Shown: in pieces, positions 1-8,521 of the stretch | Layout: each line of letters begins with the position of its first letter | Numbering within the stretch: position 1 is the first letter of the stretch | Assembly (NCBI RefSeq): GCF_900106835.1 | Contig: NZ_FNNR01000009.1 | Span: 124,001-188,000, forward strand | Direction: 5' to 3' | DNA length: 64,000 nucleotides | Source: Arthrobacter sp. cf158 | GTDB lineage: Bacteria > Actinomycetota > Actinomycetes > Actinomycetales > Micrococcaceae | Notes under the pieces: model-generated | The model's database searches: none | What the model was told of the DNA's origin: nothing | The model's input: the letters and a program-made list of their open reading frames with translations, nothing else | Translations under genes and position numbers: made by a program

Positions 1-7
1 TGCCCAT
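1..7 (-). CDS. start of a gene truncated by the left window edge
   Basis: An ATG on the minus strand at position 7 is preceded at 12-20 by a near-perfect Shine-Dalgarno sequence (AAGGAGGTG on the minus strand) at normal spacing. Only the first two codons (Met-Gly) are inside the window, so nothing can be said about the product. Its promoter region is shared with the palindrome at 59-76. Confidence 0.5.
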
Positions 8-58
8 CGGACACCTCCTTCACTACTCGGTATTACTAGCTACCACTACATAGTAGAA

Positions 59-76
59 CTAAGTACCGGTACTTAG
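59..76. promoter_or_regulatory. 18-bp perfect palindrome, probable operator
   Basis: CTAAGTACCGGTACTTAG reads the same on both strands. It lies about 50 bases upstream of the truncated minus-strand gene and 35 bases upstream of the GNAT gene. A perfect dyad here is typical of an autoregulator's operator. The regulator is not identified; the truncated gene itself is one candidate. Confidence 0.45.
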
Positions 77-110
77 CAACACTAGGTTCCAAACAAAATG
101 GCATGCTGGG

Positions 111-617
111 TTGGTGACTACGGAATCTGGTGCCGCACCCGCGTTGATGACTGCCGCCGTCGAGCCTGGCACCTTCAGCCTTCGGCGCGCCCGCAAGGGT
201 GACCTGCCGCGGATCCTCGCGTTGCTCGCGGACGACCAGTTGGGCGCCGCCCGCGAAAACGCTGACGATCTGGCGCCGTACGAGCGGGCTTTTGACGCGA
301 TCGACGGCGACCCGGCGCACCTTCTGGTGGTGGGTGAACTCGACGGCAACGTTGTGGCGACCTTTCAGCTCAGCTACATTCCAGGCTTGTCGCGCAAGGG
401 GTCATGGCGCATGCAGATCGAGGCCGTGCGGGTTTCGAGGGTGCTGCGCGGGCAGGGCGTCGGTGCGCTGATGATCGAGTGGGCCATTGGGCAGGCGCGG
501 GATCGCGGTTGCTCGCTGGTGCAGCTGACCACGGATAAGTCGCGGACTTCTGCGCACCGCTTTTATGAGCGGCTGGGGTTCGTCGCGAGTCACGAGGGTA
601 TGAAGCTCGTGTTATAG
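111..617 (+). CDS. GNAT family N-acetyltransferase
   Basis: A 168-residue single-domain acetyl-CoA-dependent N-acetyltransferase. The N-terminal half carries the fold's first strands (FSLRRARKGDLPRIL). The acetyl-CoA pyrophosphate loop follows as VLRGQGVGALMIEWAIGQA (R/Q-x-x-G-x-G/A motif), and the C-terminal HRFYERLGF is the usual last motif. The substrate cannot be told. No good ribosome-binding site precedes the TTG at 111 or the GTG at 114; the ATG at 147 is an equally plausible start and would lose no domain residues. It stands alone between the left-edge operator and the MarR gene. Confidence 0.82.
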   Translation: MVTTESGAAPALMTAAVEPGTFSLRRARKGDLPRILALLADDQLGAARENADDLAPYERAFDAIDGDPAHLLVVGELDGNVVATFQLSYIPGLSRKGSWRMQIEAVRVSRVLRGQGVGALMIEWAIGQARDRGCSLVQLTTDKSRTSAHRFYERLGFVASHEGMKLVL

Positions 618-651
618 CGGGCTTTCCGCTGGGCATCTGCTCCAGCGCACC

Positions 652-687
652 TTGACTATTAGGGTGCCTAACTATTAGGCTACCTAA
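652..687 (+). promoter_or_regulatory. promoter with twin MarR-type operators, leaderless start
   Basis: TTGACT at 652-657 and TAGGCT at 676-681 are separated by 18 bases, placing transcription initiation at about 688-690, on the ATG at 690. Two copies of the dyad TTAGG-N3-CCTAA (659-671 and 675-687), 16 bases apart, fill the spacer and cover the -10 region. The MarR protein encoded immediately downstream is the obvious candidate to bind here and repress itself and the MFS gene. Confidence 0.6.
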
Positions 688-689
688 AT

Positions 690-1133
690 ATGAACGATAC
701 TTTCGATCCCCGCCTCACCGGGCTTGCGCAGGAATTTCGTGAGGCATTGCGTTTGGGTGTCTACATGTTTCGTCGCCTGGACCCGGAGGGTGACCTGACG
801 GCTGCGCAACTGAGCCTGCTCTCCATGGTGTCCGGCGGTGGCCTGCGCGTGGGGGACATCGCCAAAAACCTGGGAATCAAGGTCCCCAGCGCCACCGAGC
901 AGATCATCAAACTCGAGCGCGCTGGCCTTGTGACGCGCCAGGCTGATCCCGACGATTCCCGCGCAGTCCAAGTAGCCATCACCCAAGCCGGGGCCGGCGC
1001 TGTCGAGTCCGCCAATCAGCGACGAAACGCCATGGTGGCCGAACTGCTTCAGGGCCTCAGCAACCAGGAGATCGAACACCTCGCCGCGGCGCTCCCCGTG
1101 ATCGCCAAGCTCAACAGCTCATTCCAGAACTAA
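690..1133 (+). CDS. MarR family transcriptional regulator
   Basis: A 147-residue winged-helix regulator. The helix-turn-helix and wing are visible in the middle: LTAAQLSLLSMVSGGG, then RVGDIAKNLGIKVPSATEQIIKLERAGLVTRQADPDDSR, with the characteristic DDSR wing tip. Long helices at each end form the dimer interface. MarR repressors commonly respond to phenolic or drug-like ligands and control an adjacent exporter, which fits the MFS gene 33 bases downstream. There is no Shine-Dalgarno sequence; with the -10 at 676-681 the mRNA appears leaderless. Twin dyads overlap the promoter, indicating autoregulation. Confidence 0.9.
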   Translation: MNDTFDPRLTGLAQEFREALRLGVYMFRRLDPEGDLTAAQLSLLSMVSGGGLRVGDIAKNLGIKVPSATEQIIKLERAGLVTRQADPDDSRAVQVAITQAGAGAVESANQRRNAMVAELLQGLSNQEIEHLAAALPVIAKLNSSFQN

Positions 1134-1166
1134 CCAAGAATCAACGCACCGACAAGGAGCCATTGA

Positions 1167-2405
1167 ATGTCACGCCAGCTGGCTGACGCTTCAGCAAGCG
1201 CCGAAACAACCATCGAAACCACCCTTGAAGCGGAGAAAGCTTCGCTGCTCAAACAACCCAAAGCAGTGTGGGCCACGGCTCTCGCAGCCGTTTTCGCCTT
1301 CATGGGCATCGGTCTGGTGGATCCGATCCTTCCGGCCATCGCCAAGAACCTGGAGGCGTCCACCAGTGAAGTGTCGCTGCTGTTCACCAGCTACTTCCTG
1401 GTGACCGCTGTGGCGATGTTGATCAGCGGTTTCGTGTCCTCAAGGATTGGCGGCAAAAAGACGCTGCTGATCGGCTTGGCGATCATCGTGGTGTTCGCCT
1501 CGTTGTCCGGTCTCTCCGGCAGTGTTGAGCAATTGGTGGGCTTCCGTGCAGGGTGGGGGCTTGGCAACGCGCTGTTCGTCGCCACCGCGTTGGCCGTGAT
1601 TGTGGGTGTGGCCAGCGGTGGAACCGGTACGGCCATCATTCTCTACGAAGCAGCCCTCGGCCTGGGCATCTCTCTGGGCCCGCTGCTCGGCGCCCTGTTG
1701 GGTGGCTGGCAGTGGCGTGCGCCGTTCTTCGGAACCGCAGTCCTCATGGCCGCCGCGTTCATCGCGCTGTTGGCACTGCTTCCCAAGACACCAGCCCCGG
1801 CCAAAAAGTCCCGGCTCAGGGATCCCCTCCTTGCCCTCGGGCACAAGGGGCTCCGTACCACCGCAGCCAGCGCACTCTTCTATAACTACGGCTTCTTCAC
1901 CATCCTCGCCTTCACCCCGTTCATCCTCGGCATGGATGCCTACGGAATCGGGGGAGTGTTCTTCGGCTGGGGTGTCGCCGTGGCTGTGTTCTCGGTATTC
2001 GTGGCCCCCGTGCTGCAGAAGCGTTTTGGCGCGGTGAAGGTTCTGACAGGCACGCTCGCCGTCCTCATGCTGGACTTGGTAGGGCTGGGACTGGCCGCGG
2101 GGCATTCTGTGACGGCCGTCGTCGTGCTTGTCATCGTGGCGGGCGCCCTGCTGGGCATCAACAACACGGTGTACACCGAACTGGCCATGGGCGTCTCTGA
2201 TTCGCCGCGCCCGGTTGCTTCCGCCGGTTACAACTTCGTCCGGTGGATGGGTGGTGCGCTGGCTCCCTTCGCGGCAGCACAGCTCGGCGAGCACTTCGGC
2301 CCGCAGGTGCCGTTCTTCGCCGGTGCAGTGGCCATGGTGATCGCCATCCTCGTAGCCTTCGGTGGCCGCAGCTACCTTGCTTCGCACGAGCCCCACCTGG
2401 TCTAA
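1167..2405 (+). CDS. MFS efflux transporter controlled by MarR
   Basis: A 412-residue major facilitator with about 12 hydrophobic segments. The motif-A loop after helix 2 reads GFVSSRIGGKKTLLIG (G-x-x-x-D/S-R-x-G-x-K/R). The N-terminal 35 residues are polar and cytoplasmic. It resembles drug:H+ antiporters of the 12-helix class (LVDPILPAIAKNL in helix 1). AAGGAG at 1154-1159 precedes the ATG at good distance. The gene follows the MarR gene closely and probably shares its promoter, so it is likely the regulated exporter of the MarR ligand. A strong hairpin ends the unit. Confidence 0.88.
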   Translation: MSRQLADASASAETTIETTLEAEKASLLKQPKAVWATALAAVFAFMGIGLVDPILPAIAKNLEASTSEVSLLFTSYFLVTAVAMLISGFVSSRIGGKKTLLIGLAIIVVFASLSGLSGSVEQLVGFRAGWGLGNALFVATALAVIVGVASGGTGTAIILYEAALGLGISLGPLLGALLGGWQWRAPFFGTAVLMAAAFIALLALLPKTPAPAKKSRLRDPLLALGHKGLRTTAASALFYNYGFFTILAFTPFILGMDAYGIGGVFFGWGVAVAVFSVFVAPVLQKRFGAVKVLTGTLAVLMLDLVGLGLAAGHSVTAVVVLVIVAGALLGINNTVYTELAMGVSDSPRPVASAGYNFVRWMGGALAPFAAAQLGEHFGPQVPFFAGAVAMVIAILVAFGGRSYLASHEPHLV

Positions 2406-2424
2406 AGCAATAGCCCAGAGAACA

Positions 2425-2456
2425 AACGAGCCCCGCGGTGATCCGCGGGGCTCGTT
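2425..2456. terminator. bidirectional terminator hairpin
   Basis: A perfect 14-bp stem (AACGAGCCCCGCGG) with a TGAT loop lies between two convergent MFS genes. It has A-rich and T-containing flanks on either side, so it can serve both strands. Confidence 0.85.
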
Positions 2457-2460
2457 GGCG

Positions 2461-3930
2461 TTACTTGGGTTCGTCGGAGGTGACAGGCAGCGGAGCCACC
2501 GGTGCTCCCTTGGGGACGAACAGGGTTTCCGCCTGCTCCAGGGACATGCCGTTGGTCTCCGGAACCTTGAACATCACAAAGAAGAACGACGCCGCAGCGA
2601 ACGCTGCGTACATGGCGTACGTCAACGGCAGCGAACCAGCCGCCATGATGGGGAAGCTGAGCGTGATGGCAAAGTTGGCGATCCACTGCGCAGCAGCCGC
2701 CAGGCCGAGCGCGCGGGCGCGAATGCGGGACGGGAAGATCTCGCCCAGCAGAACCCATACCAGCGGGCCCCAGGAGGCGCCGAAGCTGATGACAAACACG
2801 TTTGCTGCAACCAGGGCCACCGGACCCCATGCGCCGGGCAGTGTGATGTCCGAACCCGTTCCTGTGGCCGAGGAGAAGGCCAGTGCCATGGCGCCCAGGG
2901 AAACTGCCATGCCAATGGAGCCGGTCAGCAGGATGGGGCGGCGGCCAATGCGATCCACCAGGGCGATGGCCACAAGCGTGACCAGGATGTTGGTGACGGA
3001 GGTGGCTACGGAGATCGTCAGGGAGTCTTTTTCCTGGAAGCCGACCGCCTTCCACAATGTGGTGGAGTAGTAGAAGATCACGTTGATGCCGACGAACTGC
3101 TGCAGCACGGACAGGATGATGCCGATCCACACCACGGGCAGCAGGCCGAAGCGGTTACCGCGCAAAGAGCCCTTCTTGGTGGAGAGTTTTTCCTGCTGGA
3201 TGGATTCGCGGATCTCGCGGATATGCCGTTCGATGTCGTCGCCGGGGATGAGCTTGTTGAAGATGGTGCGTGCCTGGTCCTCTTTGCCGTTGAGTACCAG
3301 GAAGTGCGGGGACTCGGGCAGGCGGAAGGCGATCCAGCCGTAGACGGCAGCGGGTACGGCGCAGGCGATGAACATCCAACGCCAGGCTTCGATGCCCAGC
3401 CACAACGTGCCATCGGCGCCGCCGGCTGAATTAGCCAGCACCGCATCGGAGAGCAGCGCTGCAAAGATACCGGTGGTGATGGCGAGTTGCTGGAGGGATG
3501 CCAAGCGGCCACGCACGTGCCTGGGGGAGATCTCGGAAATGTAGGCGGGGGCAATGACGGATGCCAGCCCGATGCCCAGGCCGCCCACCAGGCGCCAGAA
3601 GATGAGGTCCCAAACGCTGAACGCAAGGCCCGTTCCAATGGCACTCACCAGGAAGAGCAGCGCACCGATCTTCATGGCGGGGATGCGCCCGTAGCGGTCG
3701 GCCACCTTGCCCGCCAGGTAGGCGCCTGCGGCGCAACCCAGCAAGGCGACCGCGACGGCGAACCCGGTGAGGGCCTCGCTCATGACGAATTCGTCCGCCA
3801 TTGCGTCCACGGCTCCGTTGACCACAGACGAATCGAAACCGAAGAGGAAGCCACCCACTGCCCCGGCAACGGCCAGGCCGATCACCTTCCGGGAGACTTG
3901 GGGTGCGCCTTCGGTGCTGGAACTGGACAT
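2461..3930 (-). CDS. sugar porter family MFS transporter
   Basis: A 489-residue, 12-helix sugar/H+ symporter of the XylE/GLUT-like family. Family signatures are present in order: GKVADRYGRIPAMKIG after helix 2, RLVGGLGIGLASVIAPAYI in helix 4, RGRLASLQQ, LPESPHFLV at the central loop (PESP), DRIGRRPILLTG after helix 8, and VPETNGMSLEQ at the end (variant of PETKG). The sugar is not determinable from the sequence; the family carries xylose, glucose, arabinose or inositol. It is convergent with the upstream MFS gene and separated from the IclR gene by a 414-base intergenic region, so it is probably its own unit. Confidence 0.92.
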   Translation of the reverse strand: MSSSSTEGAPQVSRKVIGLAVAGAVGGFLFGFDSSVVNGAVDAMADEFVMSEALTGFAVAVALLGCAAGAYLAGKVADRYGRIPAMKIGALLFLVSAIGTGLAFSVWDLIFWRLVGGLGIGLASVIAPAYISEISPRHVRGRLASLQQLAITTGIFAALLSDAVLANSAGGADGTLWLGIEAWRWMFIACAVPAAVYGWIAFRLPESPHFLVLNGKEDQARTIFNKLIPGDDIERHIREIRESIQQEKLSTKKGSLRGNRFGLLPVVWIGIILSVLQQFVGINVIFYYSTTLWKAVGFQEKDSLTISVATSVTNILVTLVAIALVDRIGRRPILLTGSIGMAVSLGAMALAFSSATGTGSDITLPGAWGPVALVAANVFVISFGASWGPLVWVLLGEIFPSRIRARALGLAAAAQWIANFAITLSFPIMAAGSLPLTYAMYAAFAAASFFFVMFKVPETNGMSLEQAETLFVPKGAPVAPLPVTSDEPK

Positions 3931-4344
3931 GGGACTCCCTGGGGGATGGTTGTGTGGGATCGCGGTGCGGGACGTCGTCGGCTGTTCCGACGGGACGCCG
4001 GTGCACTCGCGCTACACAGTGTGGCACGTCATATCCGCCAAGTTCCAGTCAAGTGATCGACATGACATGCATTCATGTAATTAACGCAGTAAAGCCTGTC
4101 TGGGGGCTGGGAGCTGGCTGGGTGGCCGCTCCGCCAGATGCAGCACCACGAAAATCGGGGCATTTGGCGCAACAAATTGAACGCAACCTTCGACGGCGGC
4201 GGCTTGAGCCATGAGCCGTGGCCGAGTTCCGCCGTCGTCACCTTCGACGTAAAACAACGCCAGGCCATTGCCATTTAATGAAACTTGGTTTTTACTGAAT
4301 GGCAAGAGAGTTGTGATCTGAACCACGGGAAGCGAAGGTGTGTG
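3931..4344. other. 414-base divergent intergenic region
   Basis: No open frame here has support. It holds the leader of the minus-strand sugar porter and the promoter of the IclR gene. A dyad ACATGA-N7-TCATGT at 4060-4078 is a candidate operator for the sugar porter, and TTGCCATT-N22-AATGGCAA at 4268-4305 a candidate operator for IclR. I found no convincing -35/-10 pair. Confidence 0.5.
4268..4305. promoter_or_regulatory. candidate IclR operator
   Basis: TTGCCATT (4268-4275) and AATGGCAA (4298-4305) form a perfect 8-bp inverted repeat about 40 bases before the IclR start codon. Its position fits autoregulation of the operon. Confidence 0.4.
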
Positions 4345-5028
4345 ATGGCTGATTCCTCCACACGGACAGTAGAAAGGGCGCTCGCGCTCTTGGGAGCCGT
4401 TTGCGCTGAAGGAGCCATTGCACTGAGCGACGCGGCGAGGGTCGCGGACCTCTCGCCGAGCACCGCCCTTCGCCTTCTCCGCACCCTTGAAGGCAGCGGC
4501 TTTGTCTCAAGGGATGACGGTGGAAATTTCCGCCCGGGGGCCAGCATCATCCAGCTGGGTGCACTCGCGCTCGGCAAGGAGTCACTGGTCTCGTTGTGCA
4601 CGCCGGCCATGAAACGCCTCGTCGCAGCAACGCGCGAATCCTGCTATCTGAGCATTCCCGGGGTTGGGGACACGGGAATCTACATCGCGATCGTTGAAGG
4701 CACTCATTCGATCAGGCACTCCAGCTGGGTCGGGCGGAGCATCCCGCTCGAAGGCACAGCTTCCGGCCAAGTACTCAAGGGTGAACAGCCCGAGCGTGGC
4801 TTTGCCGTGGTGCGCAGCGGTGTGGAGGACGACGTTACGGCCATTGCTGCACCCGTGGTGATGGGAGGACGGACGGTGGCTTCGCTCAGCGTCGTGGTTC
4901 CCAGCTACCGCGTGGATGAGCTGAAGGCCCTCAAGATCGGCCAGCAACTGGTGGAGGAAGCTGACAACATCCTCACCCTGACTACCGACAACCATGAGCT
5001 ACCCCAGGAAAGCATGGAAGCAAAATGA
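4345..5028 (+). CDS. IclR family transcriptional regulator of the betaine/urocanase operon
   Basis: A 227-residue IclR protein. The N-terminal winged helix is clear (RTVERALALLGAVC, LSDAARVADLSPSTALRLLRTLEGSGFVSRDDGG), followed by the effector domain (ATRESCYLSIPGVGDTGIYIAIVEG; SWVGRSIPLEGTASGQVL). The effector domain is somewhat shorter than usual and lacks the typical central Cys-rich stretch. I chose the ATG at 4345, which has GAAGGTG upstream, over an in-frame start at 4285 that would add a tail not seen in the family. Its last four bases overlap the ATP-binding gene (ATGA), so it is part of the operon and probably senses the imported compound or a breakdown product. Confidence 0.88.
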   Translation: MADSSTRTVERALALLGAVCAEGAIALSDAARVADLSPSTALRLLRTLEGSGFVSRDDGGNFRPGASIIQLGALALGKESLVSLCTPAMKRLVAATRESCYLSIPGVGDTGIYIAIVEGTHSIRHSSWVGRSIPLEGTASGQVLKGEQPERGFAVVRSGVEDDVTAIAAPVVMGGRTVASLSVVVPSYRVDELKALKIGQQLVEEADNILTLTTDNHELPQESMEAK

Positions 5029-6131
5029 TCAAGTTTGAAAATGTCACCAAGGCCTACCCGGACGGTACTGTCGCCGTCGACGGCCTCAACCTGGAAGCCC
5101 CAACCGGAAAATTGACCATCCTGGTTGGGCCCTCGGGCTGCGGTAAGACCACCTCCCTGAGGATGATCAACCGCCTGATCGAGCCCACCAGCGGCACTAT
5201 CTACCTGGACGATCAGCCCACGTCCGGCATGGACGCAGCGTTGCTCCGCCGCCGGATCGGCTACGTCATCCAGCACGCCGGACTCTTCCCGCACAAGACA
5301 ATCGTGGACAACGTCTCCACCATGCCTGTTCTCCTCGGGGAAAGCCGCCAAAAGGCCCGCACCAAAGCCCTTGAGCTGATGGAGCGGGTGGGCCTCCCGG
5401 CGAGCTTCGCCAAGCGATACCCGTGGCAGCTGTCCGGTGGCCAGCAGCAGCGCGTCGGCGTGGCCCGTGCCCTTGCCTCGGATCCTGCCTTCATGCTGAT
5501 GGATGAGCCCTTCAGCGCGGTGGATCCCGTGGTCCGGGCGCAGCTCCAGGAGGAATTCCTTCGCTTGCAGCGCGAGATCGGCAAAACCATCATCATGGTC
5601 ACCCACGACATCGACGAGGCCCTTAAGCTCGGTGACCAAGTGGCCGTAATGCGGGTCGGTGGCAAGCTCGCGCAGATGGCCTCTCCTTCCGAGCTGCTCA
5701 CGGCGCCGGCGGACGAGTTTGTGGCCGACTTTGTTGGCCGGGACCGCGGGTACCGTTCGCTCGGCTTCACCAAGACAGCAGGCACTGTTGCCATCGGCGA
5801 AGAGGCTGTGGTCCAGCTTGGTGCCTCGGTGGATGAGGCCCGCGCCAAGGCGTCGGGTGCTTGGGTGTTGGTGGTGGACGGCGGCAGGAAGCCTCTCGGC
5901 TGGGCTCAACCGGATCTTCTGGACGGTGAGGTGAAGCGCGGGAACCTGAACCTCAGCGGCATCCCGGCAGCTGCATCCGGGACCATGCGCCAACTGCTCG
6001 ATGCCGCGCTTTCCTCGCCCAGCCGCCGCGGTGTGGTGGTCAACGAGCACGGCGAGCTGATCGGCACCGTGACTGCCACGGACGTGGTCAAGGCCATCGA
6101 AGCCGAACCTCACCTGGAGACGGCACGATGA
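5025..6131 (+). CDS. quaternary amine ABC transporter, ATP-binding subunit (OpuCA/ProV type)
   Basis: A 368-residue ATPase. Walker A is GPSGCGKTT (residues 35-43), followed by a Q-loop region (IGYVIQHAGLFPHKTI) specific to the glycine betaine/choline family, the signature LSGGQQQRVGVARALA, Walker B FMLMDEPFSAVDP and the switch His in VTHDIDEAL. The C-terminal part carries a single recognisable CBS domain (SPSRRGVVVNEHGELIGTVTATDVV), the regulatory domain of OpuA/OpuC-type ATPases that senses ionic strength or nucleotide. It overlaps the IclR gene and the first permease gene by four bases each, showing tight coupling. The substrate is inferred from the operon, not from this subunit. Confidence 0.92.
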   Translation: MIKFENVTKAYPDGTVAVDGLNLEAPTGKLTILVGPSGCGKTTSLRMINRLIEPTSGTIYLDDQPTSGMDAALLRRRIGYVIQHAGLFPHKTIVDNVSTMPVLLGESRQKARTKALELMERVGLPASFAKRYPWQLSGGQQQRVGVARALASDPAFMLMDEPFSAVDPVVRAQLQEEFLRLQREIGKTIIMVTHDIDEALKLGDQVAVMRVGGKLAQMASPSELLTAPADEFVADFVGRDRGYRSLGFTKTAGTVAIGEEAVVQLGASVDEARAKASGAWVLVVDGGRKPLGWAQPDLLDGEVKRGNLNLSGIPAAASGTMRQLLDAALSSPSRRGVVVNEHGELIGTVTATDVVKAIEAEPHLETAR

Positions 6132-6778
6132 ACTTCGAGTGGCTCGGCCGCCAATTCGACAATATTGTCTTCCTGCTCGGCTGGCACGTCCTGTTGGCCG
6201 TCACCCCGCTGATTCTAGGGCTGCTGATCGCACTGCCCCTGGGCTGGTGGGCACACCGGAGCCGCCGTATCTACCCGCTTCTGGTGGGCGTGGCAGGGTT
6301 GCTCTACACAGTCCCGTCCCTGGCGCTCTTCGTTTTGCTGCCGCTGGTCCTGGGTACCAAAATCCTGGACCCGCTCAACATCGTTGCCGCCCTCACCATC
6401 TACACCGTTGCCCTGCTGGTCCGTGTGGTGGCGGATGCGCTGGACTCCGTTCCCGAGGACACCGTCCAAGCGGCAAAGGCCATGGGGTACCGCGGCTATC
6501 AGAGCCTCCTGAAAGTTGAACTGCCCGTGGGCGTTCCGGTGATTTGCGCCGGCTTGCGCGTTGCCGCCGTCTCCAATGTGAGTCTCGTTTCCGTCGCTGC
6601 GCTGCTGGGCATTCCGCAGCTTGGCTCGCTCTTCACGCAGGGCTTCCAGCTCCGTTTCTACACGCCGATTATCGCGGGCATCGTGCTCTGCGTAGTACTG
6701 GCCATGATCCTGGACGGGCTGATCATCCTCATCAACCGGTGGCTGACACCGTGGACCCCCAAGGTGGTGGCATCGTGA
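6128..6778 (+). CDS. quaternary amine ABC transporter permease (OpuCB type)
   Basis: A 216-residue inner-membrane permease with about six hydrophobic segments. The coupling loop that docks on the ATPase is visible as EDTVQAAKAMGYRGYQSLLKVELPVGVPVICAGLR (EAA motif). Length and motif match OpuCB/OpuBB. It overlaps the ATPase gene by ATGA and the second permease by GTGA. OpuC-type systems use two related permeases, and this is the first of the pair. Confidence 0.9.
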   Translation: MNFEWLGRQFDNIVFLLGWHVLLAVTPLILGLLIALPLGWWAHRSRRIYPLLVGVAGLLYTVPSLALFVLLPLVLGTKILDPLNIVAALTIYTVALLVRVVADALDSVPEDTVQAAKAMGYRGYQSLLKVELPVGVPVICAGLRVAAVSNVSLVSVAALLGIPQLGSLFTQGFQLRFYTPIIAGIVLCVVLAMILDGLIILINRWLTPWTPKVVAS

Positions 6779-7491
6779 ACTACTTGTTCGACCCCGCACA
6801 CTGGAGCGGCGCCGACGGCATCCCAACACTGATCGCCGAGCATCTCCTGTACTCGCTCATCGCCTTGGCCGTAGCTGCCGTCATCGCCGTACCTCTGGGT
6901 ATCTACATCGGAGTGACAGGCAAAGGCGTGTTCATGATCGCAGGGCTCGCCAACGCCCTCCGGGCTCTTCCCAGCGTTGGCCTCCTGATCCTGTTGGTCC
7001 TGCTCATCTCGCCGGCGTTCCCGTCACGCATGGGGTACATCCTGCCGAGCCTCATCGTGCTGGTGCTGCTGGCGGTGCCGCCCATCCTGACCAACACCTA
7101 TGCCGGCGTACGCGCAGTGGATGCTGCCGCCGTCGACGCCGCCAAAGGCATGGGCTTCCGCACCATGAAGATCCTCACCGATGTTCAGCTGCCGTGCTCC
7201 CTTCCGCTGGTTTTGTCCGGTATCCGCAGCGCATTGCTGCAAATCATCTCGACGGCGACTATCGCCGCGTACATTTCGCTCGGCGGCTTGGGCCGCCTCC
7301 TGATCGACGGCAAAGCCCAGAATGACTACAGCCAAATGGTTGCTGGCGCAGTCCTCGTCGCATTGCTGGCCCTGTTCTTCGACCAGCTCCTTGCCTTCAT
7401 CACCCGCCGCGTTGTCTCACCCGGACTGACACGGCGCACCATCAAGTCGGCTCCCGCAGCCGAGCCCGTGAAGACCCCCGTCACGGTCTAG
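6775..7491 (+). CDS. quaternary amine ABC transporter permease (OpuCD type)
   Basis: A 238-residue permease paralogous to the preceding one. The EAA loop reads VDAAAVDAAKGMGFRTMKILTDVQLPCSLPLVLSGIR. The start is the GTG at 6775 overlapping the previous stop (GTGA); a longer in-frame opening back to 6544 lies inside the other permease and is not real. Together the two permeases form the heterodimeric membrane channel. The C-terminal tail is Lys/Pro-rich and cytoplasmic. Confidence 0.9.
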   Translation: MNYLFDPAHWSGADGIPTLIAEHLLYSLIALAVAAVIAVPLGIYIGVTGKGVFMIAGLANALRALPSVGLLILLVLLISPAFPSRMGYILPSLIVLVLLAVPPILTNTYAGVRAVDAAAVDAAKGMGFRTMKILTDVQLPCSLPLVLSGIRSALLQIISTATIAAYISLGGLGRLLIDGKAQNDYSQMVAGAVLVALLALFFDQLLAFITRRVVSPGLTRRTIKSAPAAEPVKTPVTV

Positions 7492-7568
7492 TCACCACCC
7501 ATTTGCACCTCCACCCACCCCCACCTGGCCGCTGCATGCCCTGCAGCGCCCGTTCCAGGAGAGTTGAC

Positions 7569-8480
7569 ATGAAGAAGTACCTCACAGGTTTCACCCTCGC
7601 GGCCGTTGCCGCCATCACCCTGAGCGCCTGCGGCGGCGGGGACCCCCTGAGCTCCTCCAACACAGCGGCCGGAGCCTCGGGCGACAGCATCATCGTCGGT
7701 TCCGCGGACTTCCCCGAAAGCCAGCTGATCGCCAAGATCTACGCCGAAGCCCTCAAAGCGAAGGGCGTCGAGGTCACCGAGAAGCCGAGCATTGGCAGCC
7801 GCGAGGTCACCATCCCGGCGCTCAAGGACGGATCGATTGACCTCATGCCTGAGTACGGCGGAGCGCTCCTGCAGTACCTCGACTCCGCCACCAAGGCTGT
7901 TTCCTCTCAGGACGTTGCCAAGGAACTGGCCACCAAGATCCCGGCTGGCCTCACGGTCCTCACGGCGTCCGAAGCGGAGGACAAGGATGTCCTGGCCGTC
8001 AAGAAGGACATCGCCGATCAGCACAACCTGAAAACCATCGAGGACCTCCAGCCCGTTGCCAAGGATCTTGTCCTCGGCGGCCCGCCGGAGTGGAAGACCC
8101 GCCTCAATGGCGTGGCCGGCCTGAAGTCCGTCTACAACCTTGAGTTCAAGGAATTCTCAGCGCTCGACGCCGGTGGGCCGCTCACGCTGAACGCCCTCCT
8201 TTCGGGCCAGGTACAGGTAGCTGACCTGTTCAGTACGGATCCAGCACTGGCGGAGAACAACCTCGTAGCGCTCGAAGACAACAAGAACCTCTTCCTGTCC
8301 GAGAACATCGTCCCCGTCATCAACCAGAAGAAGTCCACTGACGCCGTCAAGGAAACGCTGGACAAGGTCTCTGCTGCGCTGACTACAGAGGACCTGATCA
8401 CGATGAACGGCCGGGTGGCCAAATTTGAGGACATCGGCCAGATCGCCAAGGAATGGCTCAAGACCAAGAACCTGGGCTAA
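7569..8480 (+). CDS. substrate-binding lipoprotein (OpuCC/ProX type)
   Basis: A 303-residue extracytoplasmic solute receptor. The signal peptide ends in a lipobox (TLSAC at about residues 17-21), so it is anchored to the membrane outer face. The mature part follows the type-F fold: IIVGSADFPESQLIAKIYAEALKAKG, then KPSIGSREVTIPALKDGSIDLMPEYGG, the sequence typical of OsmF/OpuCC receptors. A purine-rich CAGGAGAG precedes the ATG at 7569. In this family an aromatic cage binds trimethylammonium groups; which residues form it here would need a model. It is the component whose ligand would decide the operon's substrate. Confidence 0.9.
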   Translation: MKKYLTGFTLAAVAAITLSACGGGDPLSSSNTAAGASGDSIIVGSADFPESQLIAKIYAEALKAKGVEVTEKPSIGSREVTIPALKDGSIDLMPEYGGALLQYLDSATKAVSSQDVAKELATKIPAGLTVLTASEAEDKDVLAVKKDIADQHNLKTIEDLQPVAKDLVLGGPPEWKTRLNGVAGLKSVYNLEFKEFSALDAGGPLTLNALLSGQVQVADLFSTDPALAENNLVALEDNKNLFLSENIVPVINQKKSTDAVKETLDKVSAALTTEDLITMNGRVAKFEDIGQIAKEWLKTKNLG

Positions 8481-8521
8481 GTCCGCTTGTCCGCGGATTC
8501 CCTGCTTTATAGGAGTAAAGA

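Noticed and set aside
6544..6774. 77-codon N-terminal extension of the second permease
   Set aside because: It lies inside the first permease in another frame; the GTGA overlap gives a natural start at 6775.
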